A DNA stretch of 64,000 bases from Clostridiaceae bacterium (GTDB lineage: Bacteria > Bacillota > Clostridia > Lachnospirales > Lachnospiraceae), in assembly GCA_910575585.1 (NCBI GenBank), contig CAJTGF010000015.1, forward strand, positions 28,053 through 92,052, in the 5' to 3' direction. Positions 16,795 through 25,602 of this stretch are shown one piece after another (the first letter of the stretch is position 1; the number at the start of each line of letters is the position of its first letter). A program made the position numbers and the translations under genes. The notes under the pieces are model-generated. The model searched no databases and was not told where the DNA came from. It saw only the letters and a program-made list of their open reading frames with translations.

Positions 16795-18045
16795 ATGGGA
16801 GAATTATATAATCCATTTCCGAAGCTGCCGAAAAATATCAGGCAGATAGGAGAAAGAGACCAGTCCGTCCGGTTGTACCTGGAGGACTATGTGAATACGT
16901 ATCTGAAACGGCTTTATCCGCGGGGCGGACAAGACCTGCGGGTAGGGATACTGCTGGGCAATGTGGAGGAGCATGACGGAACGCCGTATTTATTTGTGGA
17001 CGGCGCCATGGAGATGGAAGAGGTAACAGAAAACGGGGAGAAGGTGGCGTTTACGGAGCCTGCCTGGAAAAAAGCCTACCAGGGCATGGAGCAGATGTTC
17101 CCCAAACGGGTGATCCTGGGGTGGTTTTTGTGCGGTGTTCCCGGCAGCACCTTAAGTCCCTTAAATTATTGGAAAGAACACGGACAGTATTTTGCGGGAA
17201 AAAATCAGCTTATGTATCTCAATTCCGGTTTGGAAGGGGAGGAAGCTGTTTACATAACATCAGAGGACGGTTTTTATAAACTGCGGGGATACAGCATTTA
17301 CTATGAGCGTAACCAGATGATGCAGGACTACATGATACTGCGCAAAGACGCCCGCAGGGTAGAATCAGGAAGCGGCGACACGGTAATCCGGGATTTCCGC
17401 CAAAGAATGGAAGACAACAAGATCCAGGCCGTATCCAGACGAGGGACCATCCGCGTACTGGGCAGTCTGTGCAGCGCGCTGTCCATCGTGGTGCTGGCCG
17501 GCGGTGTGGTCATGTTCAACAATTACGAGAAGATGAGGGAAATGGAATCCGTTTTAACATCCGCCTTCCCCGTATCCGCAAAAGAGCAGGACAACCCTGC
17601 CACGCTGTCAGGGGAAGAACTGTATGGAGATAAAGATTACAGCGATTTAGGAGAAGGCGACGAGTTATTAGTAGAAGAAGCCCAAGGAAACATTTCCCCA
17701 ACAATCGGAACCGAGACCATGTCCCCAACCTACCCAGGAGAAGAGCAGACCGAAGCCGTAGACGCCGACGGAGGAGGACAAGCAGGAGAAACCCAAGGAG
17801 GAGAGATACCAGAAGGAAGCAGCAGCGGACAAGCAGAAGAAACCAAACAAACCAATCCCCCTACCCAATCCGTCGCCGCAGGAACCGGAGAACAGAAGAC
17901 ATATGTAGTACAAGACGGGCAGACATTGTATAGTATATGTTTAGAAGTATATGGAAGTTTAAGCAGAGTGAATGAAATATGCGAGTTAAATAATCTAGAA
18001 AGCGAGGACAAAATCATTTCCGGTCAAAAATTGATTCTTCCTTAG
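16795..18045 (+). CDS. Membrane-anchored protein: degenerate MPN/JAMM-like domain, one TM segment, acidic linker, C-terminal LysM
   Basis: 416 residues from ATG 16795 (GGGGTGAG upstream). Residues about 47-175 read like an MPN (JAB/JAMM) fold: VGILLG at 50-55, GWFLCGVPG at 109-117 where active enzymes have GWxHxHP, and EEAVYITSEDGFYKLRGY where AMSH-type proteins have a similar strand-turn. Both zinc histidines of the JAMM motif are replaced (Leu, Gly), so the domain should be catalytically dead. A hydrophobic segment near 221-241 is followed by about 125 residues of Glu/Gly/Thr/Pro-rich linker. A LysM domain ends it (TYVVQDGQTLYSICLEVYGS to KLILP). The topology places MPN inside and LysM in the wall. 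It is a likely partner of the DUF5711 protein encoded next. The MPN call comes from motif reading only. Confidence 0.7.
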   Translation: MGELYNPFPKLPKNIRQIGERDQSVRLYLEDYVNTYLKRLYPRGGQDLRVGILLGNVEEHDGTPYLFVDGAMEMEEVTENGEKVAFTEPAWKKAYQGMEQMFPKRVILGWFLCGVPGSTLSPLNYWKEHGQYFAGKNQLMYLNSGLEGEEAVYITSEDGFYKLRGYSIYYERNQMMQDYMILRKDARRVESGSGDTVIRDFRQRMEDNKIQAVSRRGTIRVLGSLCSALSIVVLAGGVVMFNNYEKMREMESVLTSAFPVSAKEQDNPATLSGEELYGDKDYSDLGEGDELLVEEAQGNISPTIGTETMSPTYPGEEQTEAVDADGGGQAGETQGGEIPEGSSSGQAEETKQTNPPTQSVAAGTGEQKTYVVQDGQTLYSICLEVYGSLSRVNEICELNNLESEDKIISGQKLILP

Positions 18046-18055
18046 GGGGGAGAGG

Positions 18056-18066
18056 TGTGGTATAAT
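18056..18066 (+). promoter_or_regulatory. Extended -10 element after the LysM gene
   Basis: TGTGGTATAAT, a perfect -10 box with TG extension, lies just after the stop codon. The flanks resemble the pgi promoter at 11470-11485. It would start a transcript entering the hairpin and repeat array that follow, possibly leading on to the DUF5711 gene. Confidence 0.45.
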
Positions 18067-18090
18067 GTCCAGGTAGGCAATGAGCAGTGC

Positions 18091-18155
18091 GAAAAAAGGC
18101 AAGGAAAAAGATGCGTCGTGCTGGCACGTAAGCAGCTTTTTCCTTGCCTTTTTTC
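18091..18155. terminator. Long perfect hairpin with T-run (bidirectional terminator-like)
   Basis: The 20-base arm at 18091-18110 (GAAAAAAGGC and AAGGAAAAAG) is an exact complement of the arm at 18136-18155. The 25-base loop includes a smaller CGTGC/GCACG stem. A- and T-rich outer ends would let it stop transcription in both directions. The stem is longer than usual terminators and GAGCGAAGCG-type repeats follow it, so it may be part of a mobile intergenic element. Confidence 0.65.
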
Positions 18156-18240
18156 ATAGGGCGAAGCCCGTGAGCGAAATGGAGCGAAGCGGAATTGAGC
18201 GGCACTGCGGGGTAGAACGCGCGACAACCTCTTTTTCAAA

Positions 18241-18480
18241 GCGAGGATGGAGCGAAGCGGAATCGAGCCTGTTTGTAGAAGCGAAGATAGAGCGAAGCGA
18301 GATCAAGCCAGTTTGCAGAAGCGAAGATAGAGCGAAGCGAGATCAAGCCAGTTTGCAAAAGCGAAGATAGAGCGAAGCGAAATCGAGCCAGTTTGCAAAA
18401 GCGAAGATAGAGCGAAGCGAGATCAAGCCAGTTTGCAGAAGCGAAGATAGAGCGAAGCGAAATCGAGCCAACCCGCAAAT
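18241..18480. repeat. 40-bp direct tandem repeat, six copies
   Basis: Copies start at 18241, 18281, 18321, 18361, 18401 and 18441. The unit begins GCGAAGATAGAGCGAAGCGA. The first copy is the most diverged, copies 2 and 5 are identical over 40 bases, and the last copy loses its final ten bases of match. Each unit contains AGCGAAGCGA. No spacers separate the copies, so it is not a CRISPR. Related GAGCGAAATGGAGCGAAGCGG text precedes it at about 18173-18193. Confidence 0.9.
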
Positions 18481-18509
18481 CCCCCCTTAAAAAACGGAGA
18501 ACCAAAGAT

Positions 18510-19775
18510 ATGACAGACATGAGTTCCATGAGCAGAGAATCCAGAAAAAACCAACTACGCAGCCGCATAATCACCGGCGCCACGCCCCCTCAGGAAGAAG
18601 ACAGCGAGCAGATCATCAAAAAAGCCGAAACCCGCACCCGCCGCCGTCATCTTATTATTTTCCTAACCATCCTAACCATGATCACCACCGCAACCATCGC
18701 CAACTACTGGTACAACCGCAGTTACCAATACAAAGAAGCAGACATCGTATGGGAGCGGAAATTTGAGCGTGACGACACCGGTTTCGTAGAATTTGAGCAT
18801 TTCGGCGACAACATGATAAAATACAGCAAAGACGGCGCCTCCTACATAGACAACAAAGGAAAAGACGTGTGGATCCAGTCCTACCAGATGCACACCCCCA
18901 TTATAGCAGTCAACGGAGACTACGCCGCCATAGCCGACCAGCAAGGCAACACCATACATATTTTCGGCAAAGACGGTCCATTAGGGACAGCCACCACCGA
19001 AATACCCATCACAAAAATAGCAATATCAGCCAAAGGTCTGGTAGCCGCCATCCTGCAGTCCTCAACAGCCAGCCATATTTACTACTACACTAAAGAAGGC
19101 GTCCGCCTGGACTTAGGGATCACCAGCTATCTAAACGGAGAGATCGGCCAACCCATAGACATCGGCCTGTCCCCTGACGGAAGCCTTCTCATGGGTTCCT
19201 ACATCTACCTAAAGGGAGGTCAGCTGAAAAACCGAGTGGCATTTTACAACTTTTCAGAAGTTGGAAAAAACGTTTCCACCCGTATGGTAGGCGGATTTCA
19301 CGAAATGTATGACAGCAGCATGATCCCAAAAGTGTGCTACCTGGACGATATCTATTCCGTAGCATTTGCCGACAGCAGCATATCCTTTTACAGTTCCCTT
19401 GACGTCATGTCCCCGGAACTTCTGAAACAAGTCCCTGTAGAAGAGGAGATCAAAACCATTTTCTACGGAGGGAACTACGCAGGCATCATAGTAAAATCCG
19501 TTGGAGGAGAATACGATTACCGCCTGGACTTATACTCTGAGGAAGGAAATCACATATTTAGCAAAGATTTTAGCTACGACTATGCCCATGTAGATATTGA
19601 CGGAGATAACATCTTTTTGTATAATGAAGATTCATGTAGGATATATAACCGTTTTGGCAATTTAAAATACGAGGGCACATTTGACTTCCCGGTATCCAAA
19701 ATAGGCAATGGCAGTTTCCCCAACCAGATCATTGCCGCAGGACCCCAGGTGATCAAAGAGATAAAATTACACTAG
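18510..19775 (+). CDS. DUF5711 family membrane-anchored beta-propeller-like protein
   Basis: 421 residues from ATG 18510. A basic cytoplasmic N-terminus with [18 protein letters not shown] is followed by one transmembrane segment near residues 50-70 ([21 protein letters not shown]). An extracellular domain of about 350 residues has repeated WD/PQQ-like blades ([51 protein letters not shown]). It matches the DUF5711 proteins of Lachnospiraceae. The function is unknown; the fold suggests a binding or scaffold role at the cell surface. A ribosome site is not clear (AAAAAACGGAGAACC upstream). Its stop codon overlaps the AGGAGG of transketolase. Codon use here and in the LysM linker favours A or C at third positions, unlike the G-rich neighbours. 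Confidence 0.8.
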   Translation: MTDMSSMSRESRKNQLRSRIITGATPPQEEDSEQIIKKAETRTRRRHLIIFLTILTMITTATIANYWYNRSYQYKEADIVWERKFERDDTGFVEFEHFGDNMIKYSKDGASYIDNKGKDVWIQSYQMHTPIIAVNGDYAAIADQQGNTIHIFGKDGPLGTATTEIPITKIAISAKGLVAAILQSSTASHIYYYTKEGVRLDLGITSYLNGEIGQPIDIGLSPDGSLLMGSYIYLKGGQLKNRVAFYNFSEVGKNVSTRMVGGFHEMYDSSMIPKVCYLDDIYSVAFADSSISFYSSLDVMSPELLKQVPVEEEIKTIFYGGNYAGIIVKSVGGEYDYRLDLYSEEGNHIFSKDFSYDYAHVDIDGDNIFLYNEDSCRIYNRFGNLKYEGTFDFPVSKIGNGSFPNQIIAAGPQVIKEIKLH

Positions 19776-19788
19776 GAGGCTATCACAA

Positions 19789-21771
19789 ATGAAAGAGATT
19801 GAACAGCTGTCCATTAACGCCATCCGTACCCTTTCGGCTGACGCGATACAGAAAGCCAACTCCGGTCACCCAGGTCTCCCCCTGGGCGCCGCCCCCATGG
19901 CTTATGAACTTTGGGCCAATCACATGAACCACAACCCGGCCGACGAAAAGTGGCCCAACCGGGACAGGTTCATACTGTCCGGCGGACACGGCTCCATGCT
20001 TTTGTATTCCCTGCTCCATCTGTTTGGATACGGCGATCTGTCTATGGATGATATCAAAAACTTCCGCCAGCTGGGTTCCCCTACCCCAGGCCATCCCGAA
20101 TATGGATGCACTGCCGGCGTGGAAGCCACCACCGGTCCTCTGGGAGCCGGCATGGCCATGGCAGTAGGCATGGCTATGGCAGAGGCTCATCTGGCCGCCA
20201 CGTTTAACAAAGAAGATTATCCTGTGGTAGATCACTATACCTATGTACTGGGCGGCGACGGCTGTATGATGGAGGGAATCTCCTATGAGGCATTCTCCCT
20301 GGCCGGCACCATGGGGCTGCACAAGCTGATTGTCTTATACGATTCCAACGCCATCTCCATCGAAGGCAGCACAGACCTTGCTTTTACCGAGGATGTAAGC
20401 GGACGCATGGCTGCCCTGGGATTCCAGACCATAACCGTGGAGGACGGTAACGATTTAGCATCTATCGGCGCAGCCATTGAGGAAGCGAAGGCAGACACGC
20501 AGCGTCCGTCATTTATCACTGTAAAAACGCAGATCGGCTACGGCTGCCCGGCTAAGCAGGGCAAGGCCAGCGCCCACGGAGAGCCTTTGGGGGCGGACAA
20601 TGTTACGGCCCTGAAAGAGACTCTTCAATGGCCGTCAAGAGAAGACTTTTACGTTCCCCAGGAAGTTTACGATCACTTCTCCCGAATCGCTCAGGACAAA
20701 GCCGAGACCGAGGCGGCCTGGAATGTAATGTTTGCCGCGTACTGTCAGGAATACCCGCAGATGGAAGAACTGTGGAATCAATATTACGATACCAAATCTG
20801 GGTTTACGTTTGAACAGGATGAGGATTTTTGGCTTACCTGCCAGAAGCCGGAGGCTACCAGAAGCCTTTCCGGAAAGATCCTCAACTATATGGCTGACAA
20901 GCTGCCCAACCTGTTTGGCGGCTCCGCAGACCTGGCTCCGTCCAACAAGACTACCATGAACGGAAAAGGGGACTTTACCAGAGACACGCCGCAGGGATGC
21001 AATATCCATTTCGGTGTCCGGGAGCTTGCCATGACTGCCATCGGCAACGGCATCGGGCTTCACGGCGGACTTCGTCCTTATGTGGCTACGTTCTTCGTGT
21101 TCAGCGATTACATGAAGCCTATGGCCCGGCTGTCAGCGCTTATGGAGGTGCCGTTAACGTATGTATTGACCCATGACAGCATTGGAGTCGGGGAGGACGG
21201 ACCCACCCATGAGCCGGTGGAGCATCTGTCCATGCTGCGGGCCATCCCCAACTTTCATGTGTTCAGGCCCTGCGATTCCATAGAGACTGCAGCCGCCTGG
21301 TACAGCGCGGTTACGTCTTTGAAGACGCCTACGGCCCTGGTGCTTACCAGACAGAACCTGGAGCCGGTTCCGGGTTCGTCAAAGGACGCGTTAAAAGGCG
21401 GCTATGTATTGTCCGACTGTCAGGGAACTCCGGAGGTGATTCTCATTGCCACCGGTTCCGAGGTAACTCTGGCGCTTAAGGCCAAGGCAGTCTTAGAAGC
21501 AGAGGGAAGAAAGATCCGTGTGGTTTCTATGCCCTGTATGGAGCTGTTTGAGGAACAGAGTAAGGAATACAGAGAGTCCGTACTTCCAAATTCGGTACGG
21601 AAAAGGGTGGTGGTCGAGGCCGGATGCGATTTCGGATGGGGAAGCTATACCGGTCTGGACGGCGCCTGCGTCACCATGAACGGATTTGGGGCAAGCGGCC
21701 CGGCTAACCAGCTGTTTGAACATTTTGGGTTCACGGTGGATCATGTGGTAGAGACAGTTAAGAGCCTGTAG
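19789..21771 (+). CDS. tkt: Transketolase
   Basis: A thiamine diphosphate enzyme that moves two-carbon units between sugar phosphates in the non-oxidative pentose phosphate pathway. It has 660 residues, full length. Markers are [54 protein letters not shown], the ThDP motif [25 protein letters not shown] and [20 protein letters not shown]. The AGGAGG site overlaps the preceding stop, so it is translated from the same message as the DUF5711 gene. A strong hairpin follows, ending the unit before glucokinase. Confidence 0.98.
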   Translation: MKEIEQLSINAIRTLSADAIQKANSGHPGLPLGAAPMAYELWANHMNHNPADEKWPNRDRFILSGGHGSMLLYSLLHLFGYGDLSMDDIKNFRQLGSPTPGHPEYGCTAGVEATTGPLGAGMAMAVGMAMAEAHLAATFNKEDYPVVDHYTYVLGGDGCMMEGISYEAFSLAGTMGLHKLIVLYDSNAISIEGSTDLAFTEDVSGRMAALGFQTITVEDGNDLASIGAAIEEAKADTQRPSFITVKTQIGYGCPAKQGKASAHGEPLGADNVTALKETLQWPSREDFYVPQEVYDHFSRIAQDKAETEAAWNVMFAAYCQEYPQMEELWNQYYDTKSGFTFEQDEDFWLTCQKPEATRSLSGKILNYMADKLPNLFGGSADLAPSNKTTMNGKGDFTRDTPQGCNIHFGVRELAMTAIGNGIGLHGGLRPYVATFFVFSDYMKPMARLSALMEVPLTYVLTHDSIGVGEDGPTHEPVEHLSMLRAIPNFHVFRPCDSIETAAAWYSAVTSLKTPTALVLTRQNLEPVPGSSKDALKGGYVLSDCQGTPEVILIATGSEVTLALKAKAVLEAEGRKIRVVSMPCMELFEEQSKEYRESVLPNSVRKRVVVEAGCDFGWGSYTGLDGACVTMNGFGASGPANQLFEHFGFTVDHVVETVKSL

Positions 21772-21802
21772 AAGGCTTTGGGATAACAGAGCCGCGGGAA
21801 AT

Positions 21803-21848
21803 AAAAGGAATGAACTTGCGTATAACCCTTGCGCAGTTCATTCCTTTT
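21803..21848 (+). terminator. Terminator between transketolase and glucokinase
   Basis: AAAAGGAATGAAC (21803-21815) pairs perfectly with GTTCATTCCTTTT (21836-21848). The arms end in A and T runs, so it can act in either direction. Confidence 0.8.
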
Positions 21849-21894
21849 GTTGTAAACTATAGAAGAAATATAAAATACATAAAGGAGAGAAACT

Positions 21895-22842
21895 ATGGGG
21901 AAGAAATGTATTGGAGTAGATGTAGGCGGGACCAGCGTGAAGCTGGGATTATTTGAGACTACAGGGGAGTTGGTGAAAAAGTGGGAGATTCCCACAAGAA
22001 AGGAAGAGGGCGGAAAGTACATTATCGGCGATATTGCGGATTCCATTCTTCACCAGGTCCTGGCCCAGGAAAATGTTTCTTTTAAAGATATCGAGGGCGT
22101 AGGCATGGGAGTTCCGGGACCGGTTATGCCTGACGGGTATGTGGAAGTGTGCGTGAACCTGGGATGGAGGGACAAGAATCCATCGAAGGAGTTAAGCAGC
22201 CTTTTGGAAGGGCTTCCGGTAAAGTGCGGCAATGACGCCAATGTGGCGGCGCTGGGCGAGATGTGGCAGGGCGGCGGCAAAGGCTATACGGATATTGTCA
22301 TGATCACCTTAGGAACAGGCGTAGGCGGCGGCGTGATCATTGACGAGCAGATCATCACCGGAAAGCATGGCCTGGGCGGCGAGATCGGCCATATCCACGT
22401 CAGAGACGAGGAGACGGAACACTGCAACTGCGGCGGCGTAGGCTGTCTGGAGCAGGTGGCATCCGCCACCGGTATCGCCAGAGAAGCCAGAAGGAAGATG
22501 GCGGCCAGCGACGCGCCCTCCGTACTGCGGGAGGCAGGGGATCACGTGACGGCAAAAGATGTTCTGGACGCTGCCAAGGCCGGCGACGAGATGGCGCTGG
22601 AGGTTATGGAGGTTGTGGGCCATTATCTGGGTGTTGCGTTAGCGTCTCTGGCGCTTACGGTGGACCCGCAGATGTTTGTTATCGGCGGCGGTGTTTCCAA
22701 GGCCGGACAGTATCTGATTGAGGTGATTAACCGCCATTACGCCCAGTATATGCCTATCTCCGAGAACAGAGGGACCGTGGGTCTTGCGAAGCTGGGCAAT
22801 GATGCCGGCATCTACGGCGCGGCCAGACTGGTTTTGGGATAA
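21895..22842 (+). CDS. glk: Glucokinase, ROK family
   Basis: Phosphorylates glucose with ATP. It has 315 residues. The N-terminal phosphate-binding loop is IGVDVGGTSVKLGLF, the catalytic aspartate is Asp 114 in CGNDANVAALGE, and the zinc-binding ROK signature is HCNCGGVGCLEQ, with an upstream HGLGGEIGHIHV supplying the histidine. AAAGGAGAG precedes the ATG. A weak promoter (TTGTTG, TATAAA at 21869-21874) lies between the terminator and the gene. A perfect 11-bp hairpin follows. Confidence 0.95.
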   Translation: MGKKCIGVDVGGTSVKLGLFETTGELVKKWEIPTRKEEGGKYIIGDIADSILHQVLAQENVSFKDIEGVGMGVPGPVMPDGYVEVCVNLGWRDKNPSKELSSLLEGLPVKCGNDANVAALGEMWQGGGKGYTDIVMITLGTGVGGGVIIDEQIITGKHGLGGEIGHIHVRDEETEHCNCGGVGCLEQVASATGIAREARRKMAASDAPSVLREAGDHVTAKDVLDAAKAGDEMALEVMEVVGHYLGVALASLALTVDPQMFVIGGGVSKAGQYLIEVINRHYAQYMPISENRGTVGLAKLGNDAGIYGAARLVLG

Positions 22843-22863
22843 AAAACCTCAGAAAAAGAGGAG

Positions 22864-22888
22864 ACCCCGGTTGGTTGCCAACCGGGGT
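22864..22888 (+). terminator. Hairpin after glucokinase, without a clear T-run
   Basis: ACCCCGGTTGG (22864-22874) and CCAACCGGGGT (22878-22888) pair perfectly over 11 bases around a 3-base loop. Only TAATTATG follows, so it may stabilise or process the mRNA end rather than terminate by itself. Confidence 0.55.
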
Positions 22889-23024
22889 AATTATGAAAAT
22901 CTATGTGCAAATTGACGGTGTAAGTATTGCTTAGCGCAATAATCTTATACAAATACTATAAAAAATGCATGTGAATAGATTGTGAACAAGATGTAAACAG
23001 ATTATGAAAATGTAGGAGGGGAAT

Positions 23025-24695
23025 ATGGCTGAATATGATAAGAAGAAGACTATTGTAATCGGACACAAGAATCCGGACACGGATTCTATCTGCTCCGCCA
23101 TCAGCTATGCGTACCTGAAACGAAAGGTAACGGGGCTGGAGTTTCAGCCCGGAAGGGCAGGACAGGTAAACGGAGAGACCCAGTTTGTGCTGGATTATTT
23201 CGGCGTGGAGGCTCCCAAGCTGATCGAGCATGTAAAGACCCAGGTAAAGGATATTGAGATCCGTCAGACCAAGGGGGTTAAGAAGAACATTTCCCTGAAA
23301 AAAGCGTGGAATATTATGCAGGAGGCCAATGTGGTGACCCTTCCGGCGGTGACCGATGACGGCATCCTGGAGGGCCTTATTACGGTAGGCGATATTACCA
23401 AGTCCTACATGAATGTCTATGACAGCAGCATTTTATCAAAGGCCGGCACCCAGTACGCCAACATCATAGAGACCGTTGAGGGAGATCTGGTGGTGGGCGA
23501 TAAGGAGGCATATTTTTCAGAGGGAAAGGTGCTGATCGCTGCCGCTAACCCGGATTTGATGGAATACTACATCAATAAAAATGACCTGGTGATCCTGGGC
23601 AACCGGTATGAGTCCCAGCTGTGCGCCATTGAGATGGAGGCAGCCTGCATTATCGTATGCGAGGGAGCAGGCGTGTCCTTGACCATCAAAAAGCTGGCCC
23701 AGGAGCGGGGCTGCACGATCATTGCCACTGCCTACGATACATACACCGTGGCCCGGCTGGTAAATCAGAGTATGCCTATCAGCTATTTCATGAAAACGGA
23801 AAATCTCATTACCTTTGAGGACAGCGACATTATTGACGAGATAAAGGATGTTATGGCCAGCAAGCGCCACAGGGATTTTCCGGTCCTTGACAAAAACGGC
23901 AAGTATGAGGGCATGATTTCCCGCCGGAATCTGCTGGGAGCCCAGGGGAAGATGCTGATCCTGGTGGACCACAATGAAAAGACTCAGGCTGTGGACGGAG
24001 TGGAAAATGCCAGGATCATGGAGATCATTGACCACCACAGACTGGGTACTATTGAGACCATATCCCCTGTATTTTTCAGAAACCAGCCTCTCGGCTGTAC
24101 GGCTACCATTGTGTACCAGATGTACCGGGAAGCAGGGGTTGAGGTGGAGCAAAAGATCGCGGGGCTTTTGTGCAGCGCCATCATTTCCGATACTCTGCTG
24201 TTCCGCTCGCCTACCTGTACGGAGATAGACAAAAGGACTGCCATAGAACTGGCGCAGATCGCCGGGATCCAGCTGGAGGAATACGCCAGGGAGATGTTTA
24301 CGGCAGGGAGCAATTTAAAGAACAAGACGGATGAGGAGATTTTCTATCAGGATTTCAAGCGGTTTACGGCTGGAAAAGTGGCGTTCGGCGTGGGACAGAT
24401 CAGTTCCCTCAATGAACAGGAGCTGGATTCCCTGAAAGAGCGTCTTTTAGTGTATATTACGGAGGCTCACAAGCATCAGAGAGGCATTGATATGATGTTC
24501 TTTATGCTGACCAATATCTTGGACGAATCAACCGTGCTCATATGTGAAGGGATCGGGGCAAAGAAGATGATCCTCGGCGCGTTCCACATTGAGGATGACG
24601 GCAAGGACGGGCGCAGCAGCGTGGTGAAGCTTCCGGGAGTGGTGTCCCGCAAGAAACAGCTGATACCGGCTATCGGCATGGCTTTGCAGGCGTGA
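23025..24695 (+). CDS. Manganese-dependent inorganic pyrophosphatase with CBS and DRTGG domains
   Basis: Family II pyrophosphatase, 556 residues. The DHH catalytic part is split: the N-terminus has GHKNPDTDS with metal ligands His 14, Asp 18 and Asp 20, then an insert of about 240 residues holds a CBS pair with a DRTGG domain between (AWNIMQEANVVTLPAV for CBS1, VMASKRHRDFPVLDKNGKYEGMI for CBS2). The catalytic part resumes with IDHHRLGTIETI. The DHHA2 domain follows and ends with a KLPGVVSRKKQLIP phosphate-binding segment. In this subgroup the CBS insert binds adenine nucleotides, inhibiting or activating the enzyme. It hydrolyses pyrophosphate from biosynthetic reactions. GGAGGGG lies before the ATG. 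Confidence 0.93.
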   Translation: MAEYDKKKTIVIGHKNPDTDSICSAISYAYLKRKVTGLEFQPGRAGQVNGETQFVLDYFGVEAPKLIEHVKTQVKDIEIRQTKGVKKNISLKKAWNIMQEANVVTLPAVTDDGILEGLITVGDITKSYMNVYDSSILSKAGTQYANIIETVEGDLVVGDKEAYFSEGKVLIAAANPDLMEYYINKNDLVILGNRYESQLCAIEMEAACIIVCEGAGVSLTIKKLAQERGCTIIATAYDTYTVARLVNQSMPISYFMKTENLITFEDSDIIDEIKDVMASKRHRDFPVLDKNGKYEGMISRRNLLGAQGKMLILVDHNEKTQAVDGVENARIMEIIDHHRLGTIETISPVFFRNQPLGCTATIVYQMYREAGVEVEQKIAGLLCSAIISDTLLFRSPTCTEIDKRTAIELAQIAGIQLEEYAREMFTAGSNLKNKTDEEIFYQDFKRFTAGKVAFGVGQISSLNEQELDSLKERLLVYITEAHKHQRGIDMMFFMLTNILDESTVLICEGIGAKKMILGAFHIEDDGKDGRSSVVKLPGVVSRKKQLIPAIGMALQA

Positions 24696-24729
24696 CAGAC
24701 AGCAGGAATGAGGAACAGGAGGATGGATG

Positions 24730-25008
24730 ATGACGTTTATTTACCCGGCGGTTTTTACTCCCCATAAAGAGGATCCCGGCTATCACGCGTATTTTCCCGA
24801 TCTGGAGGGCTGTCAGGCCGACGGCCCCGATCTGGAAGATGCCATGGATAATGCCAGAGAAGCGGCATACAACTGGATCTGTGTGGAACTGGAAGAGGAA
24901 TTTGTGGAATTACCGGAGGTAAGCCATGAAGATGATATCAGCCTTGAGGAGGGCCAGTTTGTGCGGCAGATGATGATCGTTGTGAAGCTGATGCCTGACA
25001 ATGATTAG
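24730..25008 (+). CDS. HicB-like protein without a HicA partner
   Basis: 92 residues from ATG 24730 (AGGAGG at 24718-24723; ATG 24727 would be too close to it). FIYPAVFTPHKEDPGYHAYFPDLEGCQADGPDLEDAMDNAREA is the partial RNase-H-like fold of HicB antitoxins. A short acidic C-terminal part follows (HEDDISLEEGQFVRQMMIVV). No ribbon-helix-helix DNA-binding domain is visible and no hicA lies on either side. It sits in an apparent operon with the pyrophosphatase and two metabolic genes, so it is probably a solitary housekeeping member of the family rather than half of a toxin-antitoxin pair. Confidence 0.8.
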   Translation: MTFIYPAVFTPHKEDPGYHAYFPDLEGCQADGPDLEDAMDNAREAAYNWICVELEEEFVELPEVSHEDDISLEEGQFVRQMMIVVKLMPDND

Positions 25009-25020
25009 GAGAGGTGCGGT

Positions 25021-25602
25021 ATGGGACATTTGAAGGAAGTGTGGAAGCCGGGGAATATGCTGTATCCCGTTCCGGCGGTTATGGTCAGCTGCGGACGTCC
25101 GAAAGAAACGCCCAACATCATTACCGTGGCCTGGGCAGGCACCGTATGTTCAGACCCGGTGATGGTGTCCGTCTCCGTGAGAAAAGAGCGGTACAGTTAT
25201 GATATTATAAAAGATACCGGGGAGTTTGTGATCAACCTGGTGACAAAGGATTTAGCTTATGCGGCCGACTACTGCGGAGTAAGATCAGGACGGGATGTTG
25301 ATAAGTTTCGGGATATGAAGCTGACGCCTTTAAGATCCACCTGCATCCAGGTGCCGGGGATAGAGGAGAGCCCTGTTAATCTGGAGTGCCAAGTAAGCCA
25401 GGTGGTGGAACTGGGCAGCCACGATATGTTTTTGTCAAAGGTTGTGGCCGTGACTGTGGACAAGGATCATATGGACGAAAAGGGCAAATTCCACTTAAAT
25501 GAAACCGGCCTGGTGGCCTATTCTCACGGCGAATATTTTCTTTTGGGTGAAAAACTGGGCAAATTTGGGTATTCGGTTCAAAAGAAAGGAAGACGGAGAT
25601 GA
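25021..25602 (+). CDS. Flavin reductase-like FMN-binding split-barrel protein
   Basis: 193 residues opening WKPGNMLYPVPAVMVSCG, then ITVAWAGTVCSDPVMVSVSVRKERYSYDII and EFVINLVTKD. This is the standard layout of the flavin reductase-like domain that binds FMN as a dimer. Members reduce flavin with NAD(P)H or act as electron carriers; the partner here is unknown. AGGAGAGGTGCGGT precedes ATG 25021, and the stop overlaps the next start as ATGA (25599-25602), so the two genes are translationally coupled. Confidence 0.88.
   Translation: MGHLKEVWKPGNMLYPVPAVMVSCGRPKETPNIITVAWAGTVCSDPVMVSVSVRKERYSYDIIKDTGEFVINLVTKDLAYAADYCGVRSGRDVDKFRDMKLTPLRSTCIQVPGIEESPVNLECQVSQVVELGSHDMFLSKVVAVTVDKDHMDEKGKFHLNETGLVAYSHGEYFLLGEKLGKFGYSVQKKGRRR

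Larger units (their letters stand above)
18046..18509. other. Gene-free stretch holding a long hairpin and a 40-bp tandem array
   Basis: About 460 bases without a credible gene. It contains an extended -10 element, a 20-bp perfect hairpin and six 40-bp repeats. Translations of the array in several frames are open only because the repeat lacks stop codons; they look like low-complexity artefacts. Confidence 0.75.

Noticed and set aside
18080..18370. Protein-coding genes across the hairpin and repeat array
   Set aside because: The frames are open because the 40-bp repeat lacks stop codons. The peptides are repetitive, and both strands are open at once.
18241..18480. CRISPR array
   Set aside because: The 40-bp units follow one another directly with no unique spacers, and no cas genes are in the window.
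24727..25602. HicA/HicB toxin-antitoxin pair
   Set aside because: Only a HicB-like gene is present. The neighbour is a flavin reductase-like protein and not HicA.
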